NCBI GenBank assembly: GCA_022432975.1
Contig: CM039510.1
Coordinates: 7,761,387 to 7,825,386 of the forward strand
DNA: 64,000 bases
Source: Begonia masoniana
Lineage: Eukaryota > Streptophyta > Magnoliopsida > Cucurbitales > Begoniaceae
Reading direction: 5' to 3'
In this document: positions 10,312 through 20,265 of the stretch, piece by piece
How the letters are laid out: the number at the start of each line of letters is the position of its first letter
How positions within the stretch are numbered: the stretch's first letter is position 1
The notes under the pieces: generated by a model
What the model was told of the DNA's origin: nothing
The model's database searches: none
The model's input: the letters and a program-made list of their open reading frames with translations, nothing else
Made by a program: the position numbers and the translations under genes

Positions 10312-11227
10312 CTACAACAGGGAGTTCAACTATGACCCTAGAGCTCAGTAAAAACATGAAATACAGTGATGCATATGCTGTGCATGAACATTTTTCTAAA
10401 TACATGAACATTACATCACGTTTCACTGGACAGGAAGGTATAAGTGGGAAGAAGAGCTGGCGTAACAGGAGTACATGCCACAACAGGATATAACAGGAGT
10501 ACATGACAGGATGCCAGTCTTCGTCCACACTTAACCATACATTACATTCACATTTTTAACTTTCATAACTTCAAATCTGGTGCTGAAAAAAATTTGCATC
10601 GTTTTTCAGGAAACATGTATGCATGAACAGATACGGTGCTTGAACATAACAGAGATAGGTGAAGAATGAAAACAAACATGAAACAGAACACACAGAACTT
10701 AAAACCTAACCTATAACCTAACTACCCAAACCAAAACCTAGTATCTCCGTGCTGTAGGGCCTTAAGGGCCAACTTATACGCATGAACTTACCTATTATCC
10801 GTAGAGTTAAAAGTCTTGCACGCACGTCCTCGTTGATTCAAAAACCTATATTTGTGTATAATCGGATATAAATTCTAAACTTTAACAAAACTGACAAATA
10901 AAAAACCTAAACTCCTTAACTACCGTAGAAGGTTACCTGTAACTGGAGGAAACAGAAGAAAACAGAGAAAACAAATTTTTGGAAATTTGACACAGTCGCC
11001 TGGAAGAGAGAACAGAGAAGAAAAGATGAAAATTGCAAGTTGGAGTGTTTTCACGTAGGAGGAAAGGAGGAAGAGGGGCTTGGCTTCTCCAACAAGTTTG
11101 CCAAGTGTCAAACACTCATTAGCTCCCTCCCACCTACCTTAATTGGTTTCCTATATTGCCCTTCCATTGGTATTTAACTAAATTACTATTTAGTTTGTCA
11201 AATCGGTTTTACGAATCACTCACATTC

Positions 11228-12445
11228 TGTAACACCAGACATTTTGCCATGTAAATATTCCTCAAATTATTAGATGGAATTAATGGGAATATTTATACAA
11301 TGTATATTTTCATGAATTTACCGATGGGTTCAATTGAATGTGAGTGGTTCGTAAAACCGATTCAATGAACTAAATAATAATTTAGTTAAAAACCAATAGT
11401 TAGAAACGCATGGAGGGGTAAATTGGGAAGGAATTAAAGTAGGTGGGCGGGAGCCAATGGATGGTTGCCAAATGTCCATTACTTGCTTGGAAACCTACCT
11501 ATTGTCTTCTCTTCTCTTCTCTTCTACGTAAACCTTCATTTTCTCCACTCCTCTCTATTTTCTCTCTTCCAGACGACAAACGTCCATCGAAGCTCCTTCG
11601 ATCTCCTCAGTCTTCTTCTGTTTCTCTGCCTAAGGTAAAAATCTACTAAAGTTAACGAGTTTGGACAAGTTAAAATGACAGTTTTGTTGAAGTTTAGGGT
11701 TAAGATGTTTTGGAGAAAACTCACTGTTTTTAGATGAAAACACGTTGGTTTGTTTTCTAAAGGTTTGAATGGAGTCTGAAGCATACTCTACTAAGTTATT
11801 AGTTAGCATTTGCAGCTCTGTTAATTTCTCTTTTCGTACACGTCATAGGTTCGTGTATCACCGTGGTTTCACGAGCAAAGCTTGCTGCTTCTCGGACGAC
11901 AGGTAAGTTCATGAGTGTAGATTGGCCCTTAAGGCCCTACAACACGGAGATACTAGGTTTTACTTCTGTCGGGTTGTTTCGGGTAGATAAGTCAGAGTTA
12001 TGTTCTAAGTTTTCTGCATTTCTCTTCATGTTCTGTCGTTTTATTCCTATTTTCTGCTGTTTTAAGTTGAAGCACTGTAAACATCCATGCATACACGTTT
12101 TCCCGAAAGCTCATGCAAAATATTTTCTGCACACGTTTTAAAGTTAAGAAAGATAAAAATCTGAATGTAATGTATTGGTTAAGTGTGGGATGGGACTGGT
12201 CCTCTGTTTCTGTTATGTTCTGTATTTCTGTATGTCCCTGATAGTGCACTTGCCAACTCCCCTACAAGCCCCACTGATACCCCTCTACTAGTGAAACGTA
12301 ATGTAATGTACTGTCACTGTATTCTGAAAGTTCATGCATAGCATATGCATCACTGCATTTTTATTCATGTTCTTACTGAGTTTTAGACTCATAGGTGAAC
12401 TCCCTGTTGTAGGTACGGATCTCATGCATGAGAACTTTGTGCCTC
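11228..12445 (+). repeat. S-family LTR (S-f), part before the 40-kb insertion
   Basis: It starts TGTAACACCAGAC and runs through an exon-1 frame with an ATG at 11461 that stays open to the donor at 11634, exon 2 (near 11849-11902), the GGCC-CTTAA-GGCC hairpin (11924-11936) and most of exon 3. It is interrupted at gtgcctc by element A and resumes at 52605. Exon 2 here is 54 nt, which does not keep the exon-3 frame. No internal region follows, so it is a solo or truncated LTR. Confidence 0.75.
12441..12445 (+). other. Target duplication gcctc, left copy for element A
   Basis: gcctc before TGTAACACCCGAC is repeated at 52605-52609 directly after the last LTR base. The interrupted host phrase gaactttgtgcctc / agtctgacgaatagg is continuous in the uninterrupted S LTR near 2115-2140. 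One duplication therefore bounds the entire 40-kb block. Confidence 0.95.
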
Positions 12446-12606
12446 TGTAACACCCGACAACTTCAGCCAGGTGACTTCCTAACTGTATTAACGGTCATGA
12501 ATATTCAATCTTCACGGTTCAGAGTTTTATGCCAAGCTTAATTAATTACATGTGGATTTAAATTAGGTTGTGTGGCAAAGCTGTAATAATGAAGGATTGA
12601 GGCCAA

Positions 12607-12614
12607 TATATAAA
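12607..12614 (+). promoter_or_regulatory. TATA-like box of element A LTR1
   Basis: TATATAAA in the context ccaatatataaagg, about 30-40 bp before a pyrimidine-rich leader. The same octamer sits at the equivalent point of LTR2 (27516-27523) and LTR3 (41952-41959). It is a plausible RNA polymerase II promoter; the transcription start is not determined. Confidence 0.6.
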
Positions 12615-13095
12615 GGAAAAGGAAATGTTTTAAACCTCACTTAAACCACTGTAGCCGACACCTTCCTTTTCGGCGATTTCTTCTCTCCTAAGCTCTTGCT
12701 CTCCGCTTTCAGCATACTCTCTTCGACGATCGGTTTTCTCTGCCGCAACTCAACTACTCTGCACCTGAGGTATGCAATAGACAATGTAGCTATCTGTTAG
12801 TTTGTTAGCCCCGTTTTCTACTCGGCGTTGGAGTTTTGGATTTTCCAATGGCCGACTAATAATAGGATATTTTAAAATCTGAAAGTGGTAATGTCATTCC
12901 GAATCGATTTTGGACATTAAACAACCAACCCTGAGTTATCGCTAATCGAATCTGTCTGTTCTGAGTTTTGGATTTCTAACTGCACAGAGGACTATACTAA
13001 GGATTCGGGAGTGACTTTGGCTATTAGATCCTAGGATGACTTGTGGTTAGAACTATTAGGATTTTGTTTTAACTACTGCAATGTAAATGTTTTAG

Positions 13096-13904
13096 GTGAA
13101 GAAGTTTGAAGAGAAAGGAGCTCAAACTGCTAAGGAGACCAGGTAAGTGAATGTGTAGGTTTCTCGGTCATTAGGACCCTACATCAAAGGATGCTAGGTA
13201 GAAACTCATATGATAAATAGAAGTTTCCCTTATGTTACTGTCTATTGTTATGCTGATGATTAGCTCAGTGGTAAAGTTTCATGTCGAATGGTACTCAGTT
13301 CTGTAGCTTGATGATTTAAGAATTTTCATGTTCATGCATCATGAATGTTTTATGCATATGAAAATGTTTTAAGAGCATGTCTTCGCATGAACAAGATAAG
13401 AATATAAAACTTATGCAACGTGAATTAAGGGAGGGTTGGGGGCGGTTTGGCCTATGTCACTGTCCAAAAGAATGACCATGATACGACCCGCAAGGGAACT
13501 ATGTGCACTCTCACTGCCAAACCCCCTTTACCGGCACAAATTCTCTCTTAATCCACACAACTTAAATGAAGAATATGATCAATGACTATGAATGATGAAT
13601 ATGATCAATGACTATGAATGATGAATATGATCAATGACTATGAATGATGAATATGATCAATGATTATGAATGATGAATATGATCAATGACTATGATTGAT
13701 GAATATGATCCATGACTATGAATGATGATTACGAGCAAGATATGAATAAGAAAAGACTTATGAGCATGTGATTTTCCAAATTATACATTCATGCATCCAT
13801 GTTAGTGTTGCATTCCTTGCTAAGCATTAGGCTTATAGTTTAAACCTTATGATGTAGGTGACGAGTTTCAGGTGAGGATCTCAAAGTTAATGAGGACGTC
13901 TAAG
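13096..13904 (+). other. LTR leader cassette of element A LTR1
   Basis: Exon 2 is 13096-13142 (TTTTAG acceptor, GTAAGTGAATG donor). Hairpin I is GGTC-ATTAG-GACC at 13166-13178 and hairpin II is TAAGC-ATTAG-GCTTA at 13821-13835. Exon 3 starts at 13858 after GATGTAG. A one-base deletion in this copy disrupts the acidic frame kept in LTR2 and LTR3. Exon 2 has a TGA near its start in the frame leading to exon 3, so a continuous ORF is not supported in family A. Confidence 0.5.
13566..13733 (+). repeat. 26-bp minisatellite in LTR1 intron 2
   Basis: Six units of about 26 bp (GAATATGATCAATGACTATG plus aatgat) lie in tandem, with single-base variants in units 4-6. LTR2 has six units at about 28476-28642 and LTR3 has five at about 51312-51443. 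Confidence 0.9.
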
Positions 13905-14370
13905 CTTGGTTGCTGGAGGGTGTCAGGGTGCAATTCTGTGGCTGGATGGCAAATGAGACCCCGGGTTAATGTTTTATGATTTTAGTTAAGATAATGAATA
14001 TAATAGGTTGAGTAGGATGAGTCTACCTTATATCATTGAGTCTTTTGAAGTTATCTGTTGATCTCTGAATCTGGGGATAATTTTAAGGATCATCGAATGG
14101 TCTGTTTGTTTAAGTCTTCTGCTATATGAATTCTGGATGAGTCTATGATTCTTATTCATTAAGGTTTATAGTTACCAGGTTAAGATTTGAGTGAATTGTG
14201 GTATTTTCTGTTGGATGAAGTTGGTTGATGACTATAGTGTTTTACTGCCGTATGATAGAGGCTGGATGAGGCAATCATCCGGCTGACGTCATCGGCGGAT
14301 GTCAAATGATGGAAGTTGAACCATTGAGTCTTCCGGATGACGTCACCGGAAGATGTAGTATGTTTCCTCG

Positions 14371-14590
14371 CCGGATGATGTACATGGTATTTTGTCGTCT
14401 AGCGTTCGGTGGATGAAGCGTATTCCTTCACCGGATGATGTAAATGGTATTTTGTCGTCTAGCGTTCGGTGGATGAAGCGTATTCCTTCGCCGGATGATG
14501 TAAATGGTATTTTGTCGTCTAGCGTTCGGTGGATGGAGCGTATTCCTTCATCGGATGATGTAAATGTTAATTTGTCGTCTAGTGACCGGA
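14371..14590 (+). repeat. 60-bp tandem array near the LTR1 3' end
   Basis: Four near-identical 60-bp units begin GGATGATGTAAATGGTATTT and contain CGTCTAGCGTTCGGTGG. LTR2 also has four and LTR3 has five. The 60-bp period keeps an open frame that I do not regard as a gene. TGACGTCA palindromes lie just upstream (about 14284 and 14338). Confidence 0.9.
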
Positions 14591-14829
14591 TGATGTGAGT
14601 ATTTTCTTATTGTTTAATGTTCGGCTAATGTTTTAAATCGGTCACGGGAAGCACACATGACCACCGGTCGATGTAAGTTTATTTCTTTGTTGGCAGACCC
14701 AGTTTAAGAGATGTTCAAAAGAAAAAAAATATATATATTGCCGAAAATGAGTTGAGTGTGAGTAATAAGAATTAAATGATTAAGAAAGATATGAATTACG
14801 TGACGATCCCTCCCGGGTCGTTACAATTA

Positions 14830-14842
14830 TGGTATCAAAGCA
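14830..14842 (+). other. Primer binding site, interior 1
   Basis: TGGTATCAAAGCA starts four bases after the LTR end. It resembles the initiator-Met tRNA complement TGGTATCAGAGC, as is usual for Tekay-type chromoviruses. Confidence 0.85.
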
Positions 14843-14915
14843 AAACCAGTTTCTAAAATCGATTCTGCAGACTGCCTCCCAGCACAGATTGCCACCTGAG
14901 TACACACCAGCAACT

Positions 14916-14978
14916 GTAAGTATTTATGATTTCAGTAAATGTCACTAAGTTAAGATGTATCTATAACTATGTGTTTAG
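14916..14978 (+). other. Possible 63-nt intron between primer site and gag
   Basis: GTAAGTATTT follows caact and a TTTAG acceptor precedes gaatcccaatATG, the gag start. Element B has the same arrangement (45034-45105), with GTAAGTATTT after cgact and TCTAG before gaaca. Conservation in two diverged elements suggests a real leader intron or a fixed sequence element. It is repeated in interior 2. Confidence 0.4.
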
Positions 14979-14988
14979 GAATCCCAAT

Positions 14989-15747
14989 ATGGTTAGAGGT
15001 CAGCAGAGAGAGACCAATGAGGATAGCAATGCCATTGCTCAGTTGACAGAGTTGGTCATGCGCCAATCTCGCCAGATCGAACAGCTGATGACTGCTAGAG
15101 AGGAACAAGGCAACTCCAGTACTAATGCAACCCATGACCATGGGGGTGAGCGTTTCCACCGGCTTTGACCCCCGGTGTTTAATGGACATGTTTCAGATCC
15201 TATCTATGCTGAGGAGTGGGTTCGAAAGATAGAAGACATGTTTAAGTACGCAAAGGTTGATGAAGGAGATAAGGTCACATATGCTGTCTTTCATTTGGAA
15301 TTGAGTGCAAGGCATTGGTGGGATTCAATCCAGAACACCGCTAATGCCGGAGCCATGACCTGGGAAATGTTTAAGACTGCCTTCTTTGACAAGTACTTCA
15401 ATCGGACTGTTCGGGCCAACAAGAAGAAGGAGTTCATGAATCTACGATAAACTGGCTATGTGACGGATTACATATGTAAATTTGATGCTTTATCACGGTT
15501 TGCTCCCCGATTGATTGAGGATGATGAGGACAGGATTTACCAATTTGTTCAAGGACTGAAGCCGAGTTTGTACATGAAAGTAAAGACTGCTGGGATACAC
15601 AATGTACCTTATGGTGAAGTGACGGCTAAGGCCTTGGAGCTGGAAGAGGCGGAAATGACAGCATATGCACAGCATGAGCAGCCAAGGAAATTCACGAAGG
15701 AAACTCAGCTGCCACCACGTCAGAACAAAGGATGGCAGCCGCAATAG
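14989..15747 (+). pseudogene. gag: Element A gag (capsid), interior 1
   Basis: The frame begins with ATG at 14989 (MVRGQQRE) and shows the Ty3-type gag core, including the tryptophan-rich ARHWWDS stretch and the downstream TDYICKFDALSRFAP region. Three in-frame stops interrupt it: TGA 15166-15168, TAA 15448-15450 and TAG 15745-15747, with no frameshift. All three are present in interior 2. Gag normally forms the virus-like particle in the cytoplasm. With these stops it could work only by readthrough, so I call it a pseudogene. Confidence 0.85.
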
Positions 15748-17196
15748 AATAGGGGACCGCAACAACAACAAGGTATAAAGAGACCCTTCAATCCAAATGA
15801 TGATCAGGGAAAAGGAAAGCGACCAATAGCCCCTCAATGCCCCACCTGTCAGAAGAATCATCCCGGCGAATGCAAGTTACTTTCTGGCCGCTGTTTTAGA
15901 TGTGACAAGGTCGGACATGTAGTCAGAGACTGCCCCATGCCACCCGACCCAAACCGAGCAAGAGTAATGCCCCGAGTCTTTGCTATGATGGAGGACGAAG
16001 ACACCATGCAGCACACGGTCATAATAGGTACAATTATGATCTGTGGTGTTTCTGCTTATACACTTATAGACACGGGCACCACACACTCATTTATTGCAAC
16101 CTTGTTTGCGTGTAAGCATAAGTTAGAATACTTACCAGCTGATATGCCATATAGTGTGATGTTACCATCGGGAAAGTCCTTGTATTCTGAGCAGATATTG
16201 AAAGGCGATATTGTGTCCCTAGGAGATAAGAAGTTATATGTAGAACTGATTGTAGTTGACATGAAGGGATATGAAGTCATATTAGGAATGGATTGGTTAT
16301 CCAGGCATTATGCCACGATAAGTTGTAGGTCTGGATTAGTCGAGTTTCGACCCCCTAATGGAGATCAGTACATTTTCCAAGCTATCCCAAAAATAAGTAA
16401 GATACCGATTATATCCTCGCTAGAGGCTCAGCAGTTATTGAAAGATGGTTGTGAGAGTTATCTAGCTAGTGTGATCGATAATCGGGTAAAGAACAAAGTA
16501 GAGCTACAAGATATTTCTATAATTAAAGAGTTCCCTGATGTGTTTATGGATGATTTGCCAGGATTACCGCCCGATAGAGAAATAGAATTTGTAATTGATA
16601 CGTATCCCGAGGCATTACCAGTATGTAAGAATCCTTATCGCATGGCACCTGTCGAGCTAAAGGAGTTAAAAGTCCAACTACAGGAATTAGTAGACAAGGG
16701 ATTCATACGCTCTAGTAGTTCTCCCTGGGGTGCACCTGTGTTGTTCGTTAAGAAGAAAGATGGTTCCCTTAGAATGTGCATAGACTATAGGGAGCTAAAT
16801 AAGTTGACAATTAAGAATAAGTACCCTTTACCTCGGATTGATGATTTGTTTGACCAATTGCAAGGAGCTAAGGTATTTTCAAAGATTGACTTGCGTTCGG
16901 GGTACTACCAACTGAAGGTTAAGGAAAGTGATATACCTAAGACAGCTTTTAGGACCCGTTATGGACATTATGAATTCCTTGTGATGTCGTTTGGGTTAAC
17001 CAATGCGCCTGCAGCTTTTATGGATTTGATGAATCGAGTGTTTCGTGATTACTTGGACAAGTTTGTAATTGTGTTCATAGATGATATCCTGATATACTCA
17101 CGGACTGAAGCTGACCATGCAGAGCATTTAAGAGTAGTTTTGACAACATTGAAGGAGCACCAACTTTCTGCCAAGTTATCCAAATGTGAGTTCTAG
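15748..17196 (+). pseudogene. pol: Element A zinc knuckle, protease and reverse transcriptase, interior 1
   Basis: This continues the gag frame. A CCHC knuckle ([14 protein letters not shown]) is at 15892-15933. The protease active site [10 protein letters not shown] has its Asp codon at 16069-16071. The RT fingers and palm follow, with the FIDDIL catalytic box at 17074-17085. The frame is open from 15748 to TAG at 17194-17196, where a Trp codon is expected; the same stop is in interior 2. Domain order and motifs fit a Ty3/chromovirus polyprotein. The upstream stops mean it is not translatable as a normal gag-pol. Confidence 0.9.
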
Positions 17197-17856
17197 TTGT
17201 ATAAGGTTAACTTTTTAGGCCATGTCATTTCTGCTGAGGGTATATCAGTAGATCCAACTAAGATTCAGGCTGTTAAGGACTGGCCATAGCCAAGGAATGT
17301 TAGTGAAGTCCGTAGTTTTCTTGGTTTGGCAGGCTATTATAGGAAGTTTATTAAGGGATTTTCTATGATAGCTAAGCCTTTAACTAGTTTGACAAAGAAG
17401 GACACCAAATACTCTTGGACCGAAGCTTGTGAAGATGGCTTCCAAACACTTAAGCTGAAGTTAACGACAGCTCCACTTTTGACTCTCCCAACTGAAGGAG
17501 GAAAGTTTAGTGTTTATTGTGATGCATCCAAAGTTGGACTGGGGTGTGTTTTGATGCAAGAAGACAAGGTTATAGCGTATGCCTCTAGGCAGCTAAAGAG
17601 TTATGAACAGAACTACCCCACTCCCGATTTGGAATTAGCCGCAGTTGTGTTTGCATTAAAGATTTGGAGACATTATCTGTATGGACAACAGTGTGAGGTA
17701 TTTTCCGACCATAAAAGCCTGAAGTACCTCTTTACTCAAAAAGAATTAAACATGAGACAGAGACGTTGGTTAGAATTTGTTAAAGACTATGACTTCGAAA
17801 TTAAGTACCACCCAGGCAAGGCTAATGCTGTAGCCGATGCTTTAAGCAGAATGTAA
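17197..17856 (+). pseudogene. pol: Element A RT end and RNase H, interior 1
   Basis: The same frame continues through the RT connection ([12 protein letters not shown]), a TAG at 17287-17289 specific to this copy (CAG in interior 2), and a complete-looking RNase H with the acidic [10 protein letters not shown] start and the [10 protein letters not shown] region. It ends at TAA 17854-17856, shared with interior 2. Confidence 0.88.
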
Positions 17857-18387
17857 ACGACAATGCAACCTGCATTATCAACCATGTATATACCTTTGAG
17901 GAAGGAAGTTCAGAGGTTCTAATTGGAAATAGTTCTCGAGCTGTCAGCTTTACTGGCTGATTTATTTATCCAACCAACTATTTTGGACAGGATCAAAGAG
18001 GCACAACAAAAGGATTCGAAGGAGAATAGTAGCATGATGAATAAGTTAAAGGACGTCTCCTCGGAGTTCAGTCTCTCTAATGATGGCACTTTGAAATTCT
18101 AGAATCGATGGTACATTCCGAATGATAAGGAGTTGCGTGAGTTGATCTTGGCTGAAGCTCATTCATCTTCCTTTTCTGTGCATCCTGGTAGCACCAAGAT
18201 GTATCGGGATTTAAGGTTACATTATTGGTGGCCAAATATGAAGAGGGACGTTGCTATGTATGTAGAGTCATGTTTGATATGCCAACAGGTTAAGGCAGAA
18301 CACCAACGCCCAGGAGGTACCCTTCAACCCCTACCAATCCCTGAATGGAAGTGGGAAAACATTGCTATGGATTTTGTGGTAGGTTTG
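17857..18387 (+). pseudogene. pol: Element A integrase N-terminal part, interior 1
   Basis: The frame continues with stops at 17920-17922 (this copy only) and 18100-18102 (shared). The zinc-binding HHCC module is recognisable (SVHPGSTKMYRDL ... ESCLICQQ). The catalytic core begins (IAMDFVVGL) and then element T interrupts. The rest resumes at 26289. Confidence 0.88.
18383..18387 (+). other. Target duplication gtttg, left copy for element T
   Basis: gtttg here and at 26289-26293 flank element T exactly. The uninterrupted sequence ggtttgccaaag is intact in interior 2 near 40724. Confidence 0.95.
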
Positions 18388-20140
18388 TGATGACTCTTAT
18401 TTTAGAGTCATTTTATGCTATTTTTACATAAGAAAACTTATATGAATTGAGTGTTTGCAATAATAAATTAGTATGAATTATTACAATTGCCATGTAATGC
18501 TGCAGCATTAGTGTTTTTATTCAATTTGATGTATTTAATGCAGATTCTCTACAAAAAAAAAACATATTTTACTCCTTAAATCAAATTTTATATTTTCATA
18601 ATTAAATGATATTTTTATAGCAGGAAATTTGAATTCAAATGCTGAGATTTATGGAGAGAAAGTGAAGGCAAGAATCAAGGAAGAGAAATTTGGAAAGAAG
18701 AAAAGAGGAGAAGACACATGGCATGCAAAAGAGAAGATTTGGAAGGATGGAGGAAACACGTGGATCAAGATCCAATTTGATGAAAGAGAGCTATTCTGGA
18801 ATAAAAAATAAAAGGGGGACCCACGCAGGAGAGAGAAGAGAGAATATACAATTAAAAAGGAGAGAGAAAAGAAGAAATGGATTTTGCATATTTTTCTTGG
18901 AACTTATTATTCAAAAATTCCATAAAAAGAGGGATATTCTGGCGTAACAATTAATTCCAGCGAGAGAGGATTTCAAAAAGCAGCCCTGACGCAGCTTGCT
19001 GGACAAGAAGCTCTGGAACCAGAGAAGAACCCTAGAGCGCCGTTTCTGGATTTCTTTTCTTCTCCTTCTTCTATTATTTTTCTTGCATATTTTTATGAAC
19101 ACAATTGTTTTTAGTTTTATTTTTAATTATGTCTCGTAGCTAAACTCTTTAATTCTTGGTTAGGAGAGAAAGTACTCATTACATGTTTTATGCCTGATCT
19201 ATGAATGCTACGTATTTTTCATTGAATGATTTCTCATGATTTTAATTGCTTAATTCAATTTATGTCGATAGACAATTTTGATTTCACATATTCCTATTGT
19301 ATCGATAGGTAAATAGGAATTAAAGATGCATGAGAAATTAAATAGATTAAAAGTGTTGCAAAATAGCTAACATTAATCTATTTGGCATTTAAGAATAGGT
19401 TCACAAGAAAATTCAGATTAAGTTTTTGTCTTTTCAAAATCGAAAAGAAAATTCTAAAACGAATTTATCTAGGCAATTCGACGGAACCCTAGAAATATAA
19501 GAATTCTTGCTGTTCTGTGATTAATACTGTAGCATTGCTAATGCATTTTTGTTTGGAACAATCTTTCGTGATATTCCTCGTCTAATTCAATTCATATCGA
19601 CAGATAGTTTGATGTTTCATGTTTATATTTTATCGACAGGTAAATATAAATGTTAAGATGCACGATTGATTAATTGGATTAATACGTTACAAGGTAGTTA
19701 ACGTTAATTCGATTGGCGATGAGAATAGAGTATATAGAAAATTCAATATTAGTTACATTCATTCAAAGTCGAAGGAAATTCTAATTTGAATTTATCTAGG
19801 CAATTCGAAAGAATCCTAGAATTATTTAATTCTTGCTGTTCTTAAACAATGCTGCAGAGCATTACCATAGCATCAGTGTAAAATCATTGTAATGAAGAAA
19901 TCGATCCTAGCCAAGGCCTTCTTTTATCGTATTTATCTCGTTTACTCTGATTTATTTTGCTTCATCGCAATTCTGAATTTATTTATATTTATTTTTATTT
20001 AAAATCTCAATATTTTTATAAGATTTTTATAGCGAATTTAAACACAATTAAGAATATCTTCGTGGGATCGATACTTTACTTATTCTATTACTTCGTTAGC
20101 GACACGTGCACTTGCGTGTAAGTGTGTAAAATCACTAACA
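18388..20140 (+). repeat. Element T 5' LTR
   Basis: This 1753-bp LTR starts TGATGACTCTTATT and ends AAATCACTAACA. It includes the palindrome AATGCTGCAGCATT near 18496 and related GCTGCAG/GCATT motifs near 19850. Short open frames inside it recur in the 3' LTR and are not treated as genes. Confidence 0.95.
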
Positions 20141-20146
20141 AGTTTT

Positions 20147-20164
20147 TGGCGCCGTTGCCGGGGA
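20147..20164 (+). other. Element T primer binding site (tRNA-Asp type)
   Basis: TGGCGCCGTTGCCGGGGA lies six bases after the LTR. It fits priming by tRNA-Asp as recalled for Athila-type elements; the tRNA identity was not checked by search. Confidence 0.8.
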
Positions 20165-20265
20165 TATTGTTTAGTTGTGATTATTTTGCTATAATCATTT
20201 TATTTTATTTTATTTTGCGTTATTTTATTTTAGTTTGTTCCTCCATTTTCAGATAATTTTGATTT

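Larger units (their letters stand above)
9002..11227 (-). repeat. Inverted S-family LTR (S-e), 5' truncated
   Basis: Read on the minus strand, the LTR end (TGTGACACCCCC on the plus strand) lies at 9002. Tandem 45-bp repeats, exon 3 (10265-10311), intron 2, an exon-2-like block (about 10795-10850) and exon 1 follow toward 11200. Roughly the first 100 bp of the LTR, including TGTAACACC, are missing where a forward LTR starts at 11228. Exon 3 reads MDPPDEDFMPQADE then a stop, differing from other S copies mainly by conservative changes. Confidence 0.7.
12446..14825 (+). repeat. Element A LTR1
   Basis: This 2380-bp LTR starts TGTAACACCCGAC and ends GGGTCGTTACA. In order it has a TATA-like box (12607-12614), a pyrimidine-rich exon-1 region ending near 12771, exon 2 (13096-13142), intron 2 with a 26-bp minisatellite, exon 3 (from 13858), TGACGTCA sites and a 60-bp array. 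Private changes relative to LTR2 and LTR3 include a lost T in exon 3 (gagtttcagg) that shifts its frame, and a TGA at the end of exon 1. Confidence 0.95.

Noticed and set aside
13256..13275. tRNA-like A box (TTAGCTCAGTGGTAAAG) in LTR intron 2
   Set aside because: It matches the D-arm consensus, but no convincing B box, acceptor stem or cloverleaf follows. It is copied in LTR2 and LTR3 as ordinary LTR sequence.
13566..13733. CRISPR-like array of 26-bp repeats
   Set aside because: Units abut with no unique spacers and lie in a plant LTR; this is a minisatellite.
18629..18947. Short ORFs in the element T 5' LTR (repeated at 24777-25095)
   Set aside because: Identical in both LTRs because the LTRs are copies. 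Lysine-rich low-complexity frames without a recognised domain.
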